This document shows, piece after piece, positions 1-12,757 of a stretch of DNA of 64,000 bases; position 1 is the stretch's first letter; every line of letters begins with the position of its first letter. Made by a program: the position numbers and the translations under genes. Source of the DNA: Pseudomonadota bacterium (GTDB lineage: Bacteria; Pseudomonadota; Gammaproteobacteria; Steroidobacterales; Steroidobacteraceae); contig JAFEDR010000010.1 of NCBI GenBank assembly GCA_018241525.1, forward strand, positions 1 to 64,000, read 5' to 3'. The notes beneath the pieces are model-generated. The model worked only from the letters and a program-made list of their open reading frames with translations, was not told where the DNA came from and did not search any database.

Positions 1-537
1 CGCGAAGGCCTCGCGGGCCCGCCCGGCGAGCGCGACGGCATCGCGCCCGGCGATGAGCGCCGCACCGGGGGCGGCGAGCGCGTCGGCGAGCCCGTGCACT
101 TCGCCGGCCGTCGCGCCGAGGGCCTCGAGGCCTGGTTGCGGCGTGCCGGCGAGCGCCTCGGCGGCGAGTCGCGCGAGCGCCCCGTGCGAACGGGCGAGCA
201 GCGCGCGCAGCTCCGCCTCGTCGGCGGGCGCGAAGCCGACCAGCGCCGCCTCGGCCGCCGCGACGCGCTCGGCGAGCAGCCGATAGCGCGGGCCCGACCC
301 GGCCGCGGCGAGCAGCGCACGCGCCTGCGGGTGGCTCGGACTGCCGGCCGCGAGCCGGTCGGCCTCGCCGCGCCACCAGTCGAGCTTGGCGTGCGCGACC
401 GCATGGTCGATGCCGGCGCGCGCGGCGGCCGCGATCTCGGCGTCGATCGCCAGCAGCGGCTCGAGCACGGCGCGGGCGCGGGCGCCGGCGAAGGCGAGCG
501 CGAGCCGGGCCTCGAGCGGCGGGCCGGCGGCGCTCAT
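1..537 (-). CDS. Squalene/phytoene synthase-family protein (3' part outside window)
   Basis: The frame is open for 179 codons from an ATG at 537 to the window edge, so the C-terminus is missing. The visible part is an alanine- and leucine-rich all-helical protein with the segment [17 protein letters not shown] followed by SHPQARAL. This matches the 'K-L-x-W-W-R-x-E ... HP-x-A-x-A-L' pattern of the small squalene/phytoene-synthase-like proteins of proteobacteria (relatives of NDUFAF6). Those proteins usually lack the paired DxxxD metal-binding motifs of true prenyl synthases, and I see none here. The start overlaps the gph stop in an ATGA arrangement, so it is probably the third gene of a ubiG-gph operon. 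The family match is made by eye; the exact function is unknown. Confidence 0.6.
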   Translation of the reverse strand, partial: MSAAGPPLEARLALAFAGARARAVLEPLLAIDAEIAAAARAGIDHAVAHAKLDWWRGEADRLAAGSPSHPQARALLAAAGSGPRYRLLAERVAAAEAALVGFAPADEAELRALLARSHGALARLAAEALAGTPQPGLEALGATAGEVHGLADALAAPGAALIAGRDAVALAGRAREAFA

Positions 538-1208
538 GCCGCGGCGGCGGCCACGAGCGGCAGCAGCTCCTCGGGCGCGCCGACGAGCGCGTCGGGCCGC
601 CAGTCGGACGGATCCTCGCCGGGCGCCGTGTAGCCGTAGCGCACCGCGACCGTGTACATCCCGGCGGCCCGGCCCGCCTCGATGTCGCGGGCGTGGTCGC
701 CCACGTAGACGCAGCCTGCCGGCGCGCGGCCGAGCAGCTCGGCCGCATGCAGCAGCGGCCGCGGGTGCGGCTTGCGCTCGGGCAGGGTGTCGCCCGCGAT
801 CACGCAGCCGGCCCGCTCGAGGAGCCCGAGGCGCGCGAGCAGCGGCCGGGTCAGGTACTCGGGCTTGTTGGTGACGATGCCCCACGGCACGTGCCGCGCC
901 TCGAGCGCCTCGAGCAGTGCCGCGCAGCCCGGGAACAGGCTCGTGCCTTCGCTCAGGCGCTCCGCGTAGAGCGCGAGGAAGCGCTGCCGCAGCCGCTCGA
1001 AGGCGGCCGGCGGCGGCTCGCCGAAGCCGAGCCGTACCAGCGCCATCGCGCCCGAGGAGACGTGCGGCCGCACCGCCTCGAAGGGCAGCGCGGCCGCGCC
1101 TTCCTCGACGCGCAGCCGGTTCAGCGCGCCCGCCATGTCGGGCGCCGTGTCGAGCAGCGTGCCGTCGAGGTCGAGGATCAATGCGCCGAAGCGCGCGGTG
1201 CCGGTCAC
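534..1208 (-). CDS. gph: Phosphoglycolate phosphatase, HAD superfamily
   Basis: 224 residues, the usual Gph length. HAD motif I is LILDLDGTLLDT (nucleophile Asp and acid/base Asp), motif II is IVTNKPE, the motif III lysine is in ERKPHPRP, and motif IV is YVGDHARDIEAGRAAGM. Gph hydrolyses 2-phosphoglycolate formed during DNA repair or oxygenase side reactions. MupP, the N-acetylmuramate-6-phosphate phosphatase found next to ubiG in pseudomonads, is a close relative and a real alternative given this neighbourhood. The start codon overlaps the ubiG stop by 4 nt (ATGA) and its own stop overlaps the next gene the same way, so translation is probably coupled. Confidence 0.88.
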   Translation of the reverse strand: MTGTARFGALILDLDGTLLDTAPDMAGALNRLRVEEGAAALPFEAVRPHVSSGAMALVRLGFGEPPPAAFERLRQRFLALYAERLSEGTSLFPGCAALLEALEARHVPWGIVTNKPEYLTRPLLARLGLLERAGCVIAGDTLPERKPHPRPLLHAAELLGRAPAGCVYVGDHARDIEAGRAAGMYTVAVRYGYTAPGEDPSDWRPDALVGAPEELLPLVAAAAA

Positions 1209-1945
1209 GGCGCGCGGCCGGCGGGCCGCACGAGGTGCGCGAGGTAGTTGACGTCGACCGCGGGCTCGAGGCGGAAGCGCCGGGTCCAGAGGTCGTAGCC
1301 AAGGCCCTTCAGCTCGCGGACCTCGAGGCCCGCGGCGCGGGCGGCGCGGGCGAGCTCCGAGGGGCGGATGAAGCGCGCGTACTCGTGCGTGCCGCGCGGC
1401 AGCAGGCGCGCCAGGTACTCGGCCCCGACAATCGCGGTCAGGAACGCGCGCGGCGTGCGGTTGAGGGTCGAGACGAACACCGAGCCGCCCGGCCGCACCA
1501 GCTGCGCGAGCGCCGCGATGACGCTCGCGGGCTCGGGCACGTGCTCGAGCATCTCCATGCAGGTCACGACGTCGAAGGCGGCCGGCGACTCGGCGGCGAG
1601 CGCCTCGGCGCTCGCCACGCGGTACTGGAGGCGGATGCCGCCCTCAAGCGCGTGCAGCTCCGCGGTCGCGATCGCGGCCGCCGCGAGGTCGATGCCGGTG
1701 ACCGCCGCACCCTCGCGGGCGAGTGCCTCGGCGAGGATGCCGCCGCCGCAGCCGACGTCGAGCACCGCCCGGCCGGCGAGCGCCGCGCGCTCGCGGATGA
1801 AGCCGAGGCGCACGGGATTGAGCTCGTGCAGCGGCTTGAATTCGCCCTCCGGATCCCAGAAGCGGCCGGCGAGCGCATCGAATTTCTGCACCTCCGCGGC
1901 ATCGATGCTGGCGGCGGGGCGATCGCGGGGGGCGGCGGGATTCAC
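1205..1945 (-). CDS. ubiG: Ubiquinone biosynthesis O-methyltransferase UbiG
   Basis: A 246-residue class I SAM methyltransferase that carries out both O-methylations of ubiquinone synthesis. The N-terminus has the UbiG signature KFDALAGRFWDPEGEFKPLH followed by LNPVRLGFI. SAM-binding motif I is VLDVGCGGGILAEALA, with GIDLA after it and CMEMLEHVPEP further on. The frame stays open upstream to 2125, but that extension would run into gyrA. I chose the GTG at 1945: it has GGAAGAG about 10 nt upstream, gives a family-typical length and leaves a 145-bp intergenic region divergent from gyrA. First gene of ubiG-gph-(squalene/phytoene synthase-like), with 4-nt overlaps. Confidence 0.93.
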   Translation of the reverse strand: MNPAAPRDRPAASIDAAEVQKFDALAGRFWDPEGEFKPLHELNPVRLGFIRERAALAGRAVLDVGCGGGILAEALAREGAAVTGIDLAAAAIATAELHALEGGIRLQYRVASAEALAAESPAAFDVVTCMEMLEHVPEPASVIAALAQLVRPGGSVFVSTLNRTPRAFLTAIVGAEYLARLLPRGTHEYARFIRPSELARAARAAGLEVRELKGLGYDLWTRRFRLEPAVDVNYLAHLVRPAGRAP

Positions 1946-1986
1946 GGTGGCGAGGGCTCTTCCGGAGGCGTTCGGTCGGGGTGCCG

Positions 1987-1992
1987 AGTATA
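1987..1992 (-). promoter_or_regulatory. Candidate -10 for the ubiG operon
   Basis: The minus strand reads TATACT here, about 42 nt before the chosen ubiG GTG. It is one of the few AT-rich hexamers in this 70%-GC stretch. No convincing -35 is seen at 16-18 bp spacing, so the call is weak. Confidence 0.3.
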
Positions 1993-2045
1993 CCGCGCCG
2001 AGGTGGCCAAATGCCTGAAAACCCAGCGGAAGGACGCATCCGCTG

Positions 2046-2054
2046 TGGTATGAT
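2046..2054 (+). promoter_or_regulatory. Extended -10 promoter for gyrA
   Basis: TGGTATGAT is a TGn-extended -10 element, 37 nt upstream of the gyrA ATG, which predicts a leader of about 30 nt. No good -35 hexamer is present, as is common for extended -10 promoters. The element lies in the 145-bp region divergent from ubiG. Confidence 0.5.
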
Positions 2055-2090
2055 TTCCGTTTCGAAAACCGAGCCGAGCCCGTTCCACGC

Positions 2091-4721
<2,631 letters not shown>

Positions 4722-4794
4722 CGCGGTGCACAACGCGCCGTTAACTCGGTACCATCCGGCGGAAGGCGCGCGGCGCCACGGTACGGGTCCCGAC

Positions 4795-5874
4795 ATGCGC
4801 GTCTACAACTTCTCCGCCGGTCCCGCGATGCTGCCGCTGCCCGTGCTCGAGCGGGCGCGCAGCGAACTCACCGACTGGCAGGGCTCGGGCATGTCGGTCA
4901 TGGAGGTCAGCCACCGCGGCAAGGCCTTCGTCGAGACCGCGCGCCGCGCCGAGGCGACCCTGCGCGAGCTGCTCGCCGTGCCGGCGAACTACCGGGTGCT
5001 GTTCCTCGCCGGCGGCGCGACGCTGCAGTTCTCGGCGATCCCGATGAACCTCGCACCCCCGGGCGCGACCGTCGACTACGTCCACACCGGCGCCTGGTCG
5101 AAAAAGGCGCTCGGCGAGGCCGGCCGCTACGCGCGCGTCAATGTCGCCGCCGACGCCAAGGACAGCGGCTACTTCGCGATCCCGCCCGAGGCTAGCTGGC
5201 GGCGCGATCCGTCCGCCGCCTACCTTCACTACACGCCGAACGAGACGATCGGCGGCGTCGAGTTCCCGTTCATCCCGGATTCGGGCTCGGTGCCGCTGGT
5301 CGCCGACTGCTCCTCGACGATCCTGTCGCGGCCGCTCGACGTCGCGCGCTTCGGCCTCATCTACGCCGGCGCGCAGAAGAACATCGGCCCTTCCGGCCTG
5401 ACGCTCGTGATCGTGCGCGAGGACCTGCTCGGCCGCGCCCGCGACGGCACGCCCTCGGTGCTCGACTACCGGGCGGTCGCGGCCGAGGGCTCGATGCTGA
5501 ACACCCCGCCGACCTTCGCCTGGTATCTCGCCGGCCTCGTCTTCGACTGGCTGAAGGGCGAGGGCGGCCTCGCGGCGATGGAAAGGCGCAACCGCGAGAA
5601 GGCCGAGACGCTCTACCGCTACATCGACGCCTCCGGCTTCTACTCGAACCCGGTCGCGCCCGCGTGCCGCTCGTGGATGAACGTGCCGTTCCGGCTCGCG
5701 GTCGCGGGCCTCGAGCAGCGCTTCGCCGAGGAGGCGGCGCGCGAGGGGCTGACCAACCTCGAGGGCCACCGCTCGGTCGGCGGCATGCGCGCCAGCCTCT
5801 ACAACGCGATGCCGCTCGAGGGCGTGCGGGCGCTGGTCGGCTTCATGAGCGAATTCGCGCGCAGGAACGGGTGA
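4795..5874 (+). CDS. serC: Phosphoserine aminotransferase
   Basis: 359 residues, fold-type I PLP enzyme. It converts 3-phosphohydroxypyruvate to phosphoserine in serine synthesis and the matching step of pyridoxal-phosphate synthesis. The start is fixed by the family N-terminus MRVYNFSAGPAMLP; the frame extends upstream to 4645 but that part is not SerC-like. The PLP lysine is Lys195 in GLIYAGAQKNIGPSG. Also seen are GGATLQFSAIPMNL (phosphate cup) and HYTPNETIGGVEF. serA follows after 4 nt, so the first two steps of serine synthesis are co-transcribed here. Confidence 0.97.
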   Translation: MRVYNFSAGPAMLPLPVLERARSELTDWQGSGMSVMEVSHRGKAFVETARRAEATLRELLAVPANYRVLFLAGGATLQFSAIPMNLAPPGATVDYVHTGAWSKKALGEAGRYARVNVAADAKDSGYFAIPPEASWRRDPSAAYLHYTPNETIGGVEFPFIPDSGSVPLVADCSSTILSRPLDVARFGLIYAGAQKNIGPSGLTLVIVREDLLGRARDGTPSVLDYRAVAAEGSMLNTPPTFAWYLAGLVFDWLKGEGGLAAMERRNREKAETLYRYIDASGFYSNPVAPACRSWMNVPFRLAVAGLEQRFAEEAAREGLTNLEGHRSVGGMRASLYNAMPLEGVRALVGFMSEFARRNG

Positions 5875-5878
5875 GGCG

Positions 5879-7051
5879 ATGTTCCGGATCCAGACGCTGA
5901 ACAACATCTCGGTCAGGGGTCTCGAGCGCCTGCCGCGCGACGGCTACGAGGTCGCCTCGGAGCTCGCGCGCCCGGACGCGATCCTGGTGCGCTCGGCCGA
6001 CCTGCATGCCTTCGCCTTCCCCGAGAGCGTGCTCGCCGTCGCCCGCGCCGGCGCCGGCACCAACAACATCCCGGTCGCGCAGCTGTCGAAGCGCGGCATC
6101 CCGGTGCTGAACGCGCCGGGCGCGAACGCGAACGCGGTCAAGGAGCTGGTGGTCGCGGCGCTCTTCCTCGCCGCCCGCAACGTCTGCCAGGCCTGGGGCT
6201 TCGTGCGCGGCCTCGCGGGCGATGCAGCGGCGATCGAGCACGCGGTCGAGGGCGGCAAGAAGCGTTTCGTCGGCTACGAGCTGCCGGGCCGCACGCTCGG
6301 CGTGATCGGCCTCGGCGCGATCGGCGTCGAGGTCGCGAACGCCGCGCACGCGCTCGGCATGAAGGTGCTCGGCTACGACCCGCAGATCACGGTGCAGCGT
6401 GCCTGGCAGCTCTCTTCGGGTGTCGAGCAGGCGCTGTCGGTCGATGACCTCTTTGCGCGCGCCGACCTCGTGACGCTGCACGTGCCGCTGGTCGAGTCGA
6501 CCCGCGCGCTGGTCGGCGGCCCGCGCCTGCGCCTGATGAAGAAGGGCGCCGCGGTGCTCAACTTCGCGCGCGCCGGCATCGTCGACGAAGCCGACGTGCT
6601 CGCGGCCCTCGACCAGGGGCGGCTGTCGGCCTACGTCTGCGACTTCCCGACCCCGGCGATCAAGGACCACCCGAAGGTCGTGGCGCTGCCGCACCTCGGC
6701 GCCTCGACCGGCGAGGCCGAGGAGAACTGCGCGGTGATGGTGGTCGAGACGCTGAAGGACTACCTCGAGAATGGCAACCTGCGCCACTCGGTGAATTTCC
6801 CCGAGGCGGTGCTGCCGCGCATCCCGGGCACCTACCGGCTCGCGATCGCGAACCAGAACGTGCCGAACATGGTCGGCCAGATCTCGACCGCGCTCGCCGC
6901 CGCCTCGCTCAACATCGCGGACCTCTTGAACAAGTCGCGCGGCGAGGTCGCCTACACGCTGATCGACACCGACGCGCCGGTGCCGGCGCCGATCCTCGCG
7001 CAGGTGCGCGCCATCCACGGCGTGCTGTCGGCGCGCGACCTGTCGGCATGA
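5879..7051 (+). CDS. serA: D-3-phosphoglycerate dehydrogenase with C-terminal ACT domain
   Basis: 390 residues, a D-2-hydroxyacid dehydrogenase. The Rossmann motif GVIGLGAIGVEVA is near residues 141-153. Catalytic elements are the Arg in NFARAGIVDE and the His in LPHLGASTGEAEENCA. An ACT domain from about residue 318 probably mediates serine feedback inhibition. This is the short type without the intervening domain of the long SerA form. It oxidises 3-phosphoglycerate to supply the substrate of SerC just upstream. The stop overlaps the pheA start by 4 nt (ATGA). Confidence 0.93.
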   Translation: MFRIQTLNNISVRGLERLPRDGYEVASELARPDAILVRSADLHAFAFPESVLAVARAGAGTNNIPVAQLSKRGIPVLNAPGANANAVKELVVAALFLAARNVCQAWGFVRGLAGDAAAIEHAVEGGKKRFVGYELPGRTLGVIGLGAIGVEVANAAHALGMKVLGYDPQITVQRAWQLSSGVEQALSVDDLFARADLVTLHVPLVESTRALVGGPRLRLMKKGAAVLNFARAGIVDEADVLAALDQGRLSAYVCDFPTPAIKDHPKVVALPHLGASTGEAEENCAVMVVETLKDYLENGNLRHSVNFPEAVLPRIPGTYRLAIANQNVPNMVGQISTALAAASLNIADLLNKSRGEVAYTLIDTDAPVPAPILAQVRAIHGVLSARDLSA

Positions 7052-8183
7052 GCGCGCGCCGGCCCCCCCGAAAGCCGTCCCGGCGCCACGCGCAGGCGCC
7101 GGCCCCGGGCCTCGAGACGGTGCGCGCCGAGATCGACGCCATCGACGCGAAGCTGCAGGCGCTGATCAGCGACCGGGCGCGCATCGCCCGCAAGGTCGGC
7201 CTCACGAAGCGCGCCGCCGGCACCGCCGAGTTCTACCGCCCGGAGCGCGAGGCGGCGGTGCTGCGGCGCGTGGTCGAGCGCAACCGCGGCGGGCCGCTGC
7301 GCGACGAGGAGATGGTGCGGCTCTACCGCGAGATCATGTCGGCGTGCCTCGCGCAGCAGGAGCCGCTCAAGATCGCCTTCCTCGGCCCCGAGGGCACGTT
7401 CACCCAGCAGGCGGTGCTGAAGCACTTCGGGCACTCGGTGCGCGCCCTGCCGCTGCCCTCGATCGACGAGGTGTTCCGCGAGGTCGAGGCCGGGGTCGCG
7501 GACTTCGGCGTGGTTCCGATCGAGAACTCGAGCGAAGGCACCGTCAGCCACACCGCCGACATGTTCCTGACCTCGCCGCTCAAGATCTGCGGCGAGGTCG
7601 AGCTGCGGGTACACCAGCACCTGCTCGGGCGCATGGCCTCGCTGCGTAAGATCGAGCGCCTCTGCGCCCACCAGCAGGCGCTCGCGCAGTGCCGCGGCTG
7701 GCTCGCCGAGCACCTGCCGGAGGCCGAGAAGATCGCGGTCAGCTCGAACGCCGAGGGTGCGCGGCGCGCGCGCGACGAGGCCGGCACCGCGGCCATCGCC
7801 GGCGAGGCGGCGGCGGAGGTCTACGGGCTCAGGATCCTGGTGCCGGAGATCGAGGACCATCCCGACAACACCACGCGCTTCCTGGTGGTGGGCCGCAAGA
7901 TCCTCGCGCCCTCGGGCAAGGACCGCACCACGCTGCTGCTGTCGGCGCCCGACACCGCGGGCCCCGGCGCGCTGCTGCGCCTGCTCGAGCCCTTTGCGCG
8001 TGCCGGCATCACGCTGACGCGGCTCGAGTCGCGGCCCTCGCGCCGCAAGAAGTGGGACTACGTGTTCTTCATCGACATCGAGGGCCACGCCGAGGACCGG
8101 CCGGTGCAGGCGGCGCTCGCGCGCGTCAAGAAGGTCGCCTCGCTGATGAAGCTGCTCGGCTCCTATCCGCGCGCGGTGCTCTG

Positions 8184-8184
<1 letters not shown>
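7048..8184 (+). CDS. pheA: Bifunctional chorismate mutase/prephenate dehydratase (P-protein)
   Basis: 378 residues in three parts: an AroQ-type chorismate mutase (about 20-100, RAEIDAIDAKLQALISDRA), a prephenate dehydratase (about 107-285, beginning IAFLGPEGTFTQQAVLKHFG, with PIENSSEGTV and the catalytic DNTTRFLVVG) and an ACT domain (about 297-370) with LTRLESRPSRRKKWDYVFF, which binds phenylalanine for feedback control. It carries chorismate to phenylpyruvate. It overlaps serA by 4 nt; its last base is the first base of the aroA ATG (TGATG). The first 20 residues are a basic, proline-rich extension. Confidence 0.97.
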
Positions 8185-9505
<1,321 letters not shown>

Positions 9506-9509
<4 letters not shown>

Positions 9510-10180
9510 GCACGGTCCCGGTCATCACGATCGACGGACCGTCCGGCTCCGGCAAGGGGACCGTCAGCCGCCGGGTGGCCGCGGCGCTCGGCTTCCACCT
9601 GCTCGACTCCGGGGCGCTCTACCGCCTGGTCGGCCTCGCCGGGCGTCGCGCGGGCCTCCCCGCCGGCGACGAGACGGCGCATGCGACGCTCGCCGGGCGC
9701 CTCGCGATCGAGTTCGGCGTCGGCCCCGGGGGCGGGGAGTCGGTCCGGCTCGGCGGCGAGGACGTCACGGACGCGATCCGCACCGAACTCGCCGGCAACC
9801 TCGCCTCCCAGGTCGCGAGCCTCGCCGCGGTGCGCGCGGCCCTCATCGACCGCCAGCGGCGCTTCGCGACCCCCCCGGGCCTCGTCGCCGACGGCCGGGA
9901 CATGGGCACGACCATCTTCCCCGGGGCCGTCCTCAAGGTGTTCCTCACGGCGAGCGCCGAGGAACGGGCCCGCAGGCGCCATAAGCAGTTGAAAGATAAG
10001 GGGCTCGATGTTAGTCTCGCCGACCTTTCGCGGGAGATCGCGGAACGCGACCAGAGGGACCGCACCCGCGCGGTGTCGCCCCTCGTGGCGGCGGACGATG
10101 CGATCGAACTCGATTCGACGGGAATGACGCCGGAGGAAGTGATCGCGCGCGTGCTGAAGCTCGCGCGCGGGCGCCTCTGA
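9506..10180 (+). CDS. cmk: Cytidylate kinase
   Basis: 224 residues. It phosphorylates CMP/dCMP with ATP. P-loop GPSGSGKGT at residues 11-19, then LDSGALYR, VADGRDMGTTIFP (the CMP kinase signature), ERARRRHKQL and RDQRDRTRAVSPL. The start is a TTG overlapping the aroA stop (TTGA), consistent with coupling. The aroA-cmk-rpsA-ihfB order is widely conserved in gammaproteobacteria. Confidence 0.96.
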
Positions 10181-10285
10181 GGGTGTCGAACGACAGGGGC
10201 CGCCGGGCGACCGGGGGTCCCGAACCAGGGTGGGACGGGTGCCGCAAGGGGCATGCGTCCTGATGTGCGGCCACAACCCCTCGCC

Positions 10286-10343
10286 GATCCGCCCCCCGGC
10301 AACGCCGGCCGGATCCGAGGACTGACACGGGACCGAAGGTCCC
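10286..10343 (+). promoter_or_regulatory. Structured rpsA leader: two stem-loops
   Basis: The 179-nt cmk-rpsA gap has no gene but contains two good hairpins. One spans 10286-10315, with an outer GATCCG/CGGATC and an inner CCGGC-AAC-GCCGG. The second, at 10329-10343, is GGGACC-GAA-GGTCCC and ends 16 nt before the rpsA ATG. The ATG itself has no real Shine-Dalgarno. In E. coli, rpsA translation depends on a structured leader without a strong Shine-Dalgarno and is repressed by free S1. Function here is inferred from that precedent. Confidence 0.5.
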
Positions 10344-10359
10344 CACGAGAACCATCATC

Positions 10360-12033
10360 ATGACGGAGTCTTTTGCCGAGCTGTTCCAGGAGAGCCTGGC
10401 CAATCAGCGTTTTCGCCCCGGCCAGATCCTGAACGGCTTGGTCGTCGAGGTAGGACAGGACTACGTGATCGTCAACGCCGGCCTCAAGTCCGAGGCGGTG
10501 ATCTCGATCGACCAGTTCAAGAACGAGAAAGGCGAGCTCGAGGTCAAGGCCGGCGATGAGGTCGAGGTCGCGCTCGACTCCGTCGAGGACGGCTCGGGCG
10601 AGACGCGCCTGTCGCGCGAGAAGGCCAAGCGCGCCCGCACCTGGACCCGCCTCGAGACCGCGTTCAACGAGCAGCAGGTCGTCACCGGCATCATCAACGG
10701 CCGCGTCAAGGGCGGCTTCACGGTCGAGATCGACAACGTCCGCGCGTTCCTGCCGGGCTCGCTGGTCGACGTCCGTCCGGTCCGCGACCCGTCGTACCTC
10801 GAGGGCAAGGTCCTCGAGTTCAAGGTCATCAAGCTCGACCAGAAGCGCAACAACGTCGTCGTCTCGCGCCGCGCGGTCGTCGAGCAGGAGTACAGCGCCG
10901 AGCGCAGCGCGCTGCTCGACAACCTGCAGGAAGGCTCGGTGGTCAAGGGCGTGGTCAAGAACCTGACCGACTACGGCGCGTTCGTCGACCTCGGCGGCAT
11001 CGACGGCCTCCTGCACATCACCGACATGGCGTGGAAGCGCGTCAAGCACCCCTCCGAGGTGGTCAAGGTCGGCGACGAGATCGACGTCCGCATCCTGAAG
11101 TTCGACCGCGAGCGCCAGCGCGTCTCGCTCGGCATCAAGCAGCTCGGCGCCGACCCGTGGCAGAACATCGCGCGCCGCTACCCGCCGAACACCCGCCTGT
11201 GGGGCAAGGTCACGAACATCGCCGACTACGGCTGCTTCGTCGAGATCGAGGAGGGCGTCGAGGGCCTGGTGCACGTCTCCGAGATGGACTGGACCAACAA
11301 GAACGTGAACCCCGCCAAGGTGGTGCACGTCGGCCAGGAAGTCGAGGTCATGGTGCTCGACATCGACGAGGAGCGCCGTCGCATCAGCCTCGGCCTCAAG
11401 CAGTGCAAGCCGAACCCGTGGAAGGAGTTCGCGGAGAACTACAACCGCGACGACCGCGTCTCGGGCCAGATCAAGTCGATCACCGACTTCGGCATCTTCA
11501 TCGGCCTGTCGGGCGGCATCGACGGCCTGGTGCACCTCTCGGACATCTCCTGGGACGTGCCCGGCGAGGAAGCGGTGCGCAACTACCAGAAGGGCCAGAC
11601 GGTCGAGGCGGTGGTGCTGTCGATCGATCCCGAGCGCGAGCGCATCTCGCTCGGCGTCAAGCAGATGGCGAAGGACCCGTTCTCGGCGTTCATCGCCCAG
11701 AACCCGAAGGGCAGCATCGTCAAGGGCACCGTCCGCGAGGTCGACGCCAAGGGTGCGATCATCGACCTGGGCGGCGGCATCGAGGGTTACCTGCGCGCCT
11801 CCGAGCTCGCGCGTGACCGCGTCGAGGACGCGCGCACCGTGCTCAAGGCGGGGGACGAGGTCGAGGCGAAGTTCACCGGCGTCGACCGCAAGTCGCGCGC
11901 CATCGCGCTCTCGATCAAGGCCAAGGACATCCACGAGGAGCAGGAGGCGATGCAGGCGTATCGCACCGACGCGCCGACGGGGACGAGCCTCGGCGACCTC
12001 CTGAAGGAGCAGCTGACCGAGCGCGACCGCTGA
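10360..12033 (+). CDS. rpsA: 30S ribosomal protein S1
   Basis: 557 residues with six S1 OB-fold repeats, the full gammaproteobacterial layout. The repeats are recognisable from lines such as [35 protein letters not shown] and [15 protein letters not shown], each followed by a [16 protein letters not shown] strand and, near its end, a [12 protein letters not shown] line. S1 sits on the 30S subunit and unfolds and recruits mRNAs. It begins [13 protein letters not shown], close to the E. coli start. It lies downstream of cmk behind a structured leader and is followed by a strong hairpin before ihfB. Confidence 0.98.
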   Translation: MTESFAELFQESLANQRFRPGQILNGLVVEVGQDYVIVNAGLKSEAVISIDQFKNEKGELEVKAGDEVEVALDSVEDGSGETRLSREKAKRARTWTRLETAFNEQQVVTGIINGRVKGGFTVEIDNVRAFLPGSLVDVRPVRDPSYLEGKVLEFKVIKLDQKRNNVVVSRRAVVEQEYSAERSALLDNLQEGSVVKGVVKNLTDYGAFVDLGGIDGLLHITDMAWKRVKHPSEVVKVGDEIDVRILKFDRERQRVSLGIKQLGADPWQNIARRYPPNTRLWGKVTNIADYGCFVEIEEGVEGLVHVSEMDWTNKNVNPAKVVHVGQEVEVMVLDIDEERRRISLGLKQCKPNPWKEFAENYNRDDRVSGQIKSITDFGIFIGLSGGIDGLVHLSDISWDVPGEEAVRNYQKGQTVEAVVLSIDPERERISLGVKQMAKDPFSAFIAQNPKGSIVKGTVREVDAKGAIIDLGGGIEGYLRASELARDRVEDARTVLKAGDEVEAKFTGVDRKSRAIALSIKAKDIHEEQEAMQAYRTDAPTGTSLGDLLKEQLTERDR

Positions 12034-12042
12034 GCGCAGGGC

Positions 12043-12072
12043 GGGGCGGCCGGCCCGCGGCCGCCCCGGTTT
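12043..12072 (+). terminator. Terminator-like hairpin after rpsA
   Basis: Perfect 10-bp stem GGGGCGGCCG / CGGCCGCCCC with loop GCCCG, followed by GGTTT. It starts 9 nt after the rpsA stop. The T-tract is short, so it may only attenuate read-through into ihfB. Confidence 0.55.
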
Positions 12073-12097
12073 CCTCGACCCGACCACGGACGATGGC

Positions 12098-12400
<303 letters not shown>

Positions 12401-12460
12401 CGGGCCCGCGTCCGGGTCCGGCCGCGTGCTAGATTGGCGCGGTCCCCCGGGGGTCGCGCC

Positions 12461-12757
12461 ATGTTCCGCCGCCTCGCGCTCACCTTCCTGTTCCTCGTGC
12501 TCGCGCTCCTGTGCGCGGGCTTCGTGCGCCAGAACGGCGCACCCGTCCCGCTCGACCTGTACGTCGCGGTCGTCGCCGCGCCGCTCGGCGAGGCGCTGAT
12601 CGCGGCACTGCTCGCGGGCCTGCTCGCCGGCACGCTCGGCAGCTACCTGTGGGTGCGGCGCCTCAGGCGCGAGCGGCGCGAGCTCGCCCGCCAGCTCAGG
12701 CTTGCCGAGGGCGAGGTGCGCACGCTGCGGGCGGTGCAGCCGGCCCATGCGCGCTAG
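12461..12757 (+). CDS. lapA: LapA family inner-membrane protein (DUF1049)
   Basis: 98 residues. Two hydrophobic segments are visible (about 2-22 and 38-63), then a basic, coiled tail rich in Arg and Leu. LapA (YciS) is the partner of LapB in control of lipopolysaccharide synthesis. The ATG at 12461 follows GGGGGT; a TTG at 12434 in the same frame is less likely. The last 11 nt overlap lapB. Confidence 0.85.
   Translation: MFRRLALTFLFLVLALLCAGFVRQNGAPVPLDLYVAVVAAPLGEALIAALLAGLLAGTLGSYLWVRRLRRERRELARQLRLAEGEVRTLRAVQPAHAR

Noticed and set aside
94..874. Plus-strand frames opposite gph and the squalene/phytoene-synthase-like gene
   Set aside because: Arg/Ala-rich with no motifs; the minus strand has recognisable proteins with overlapping ATGA junctions.
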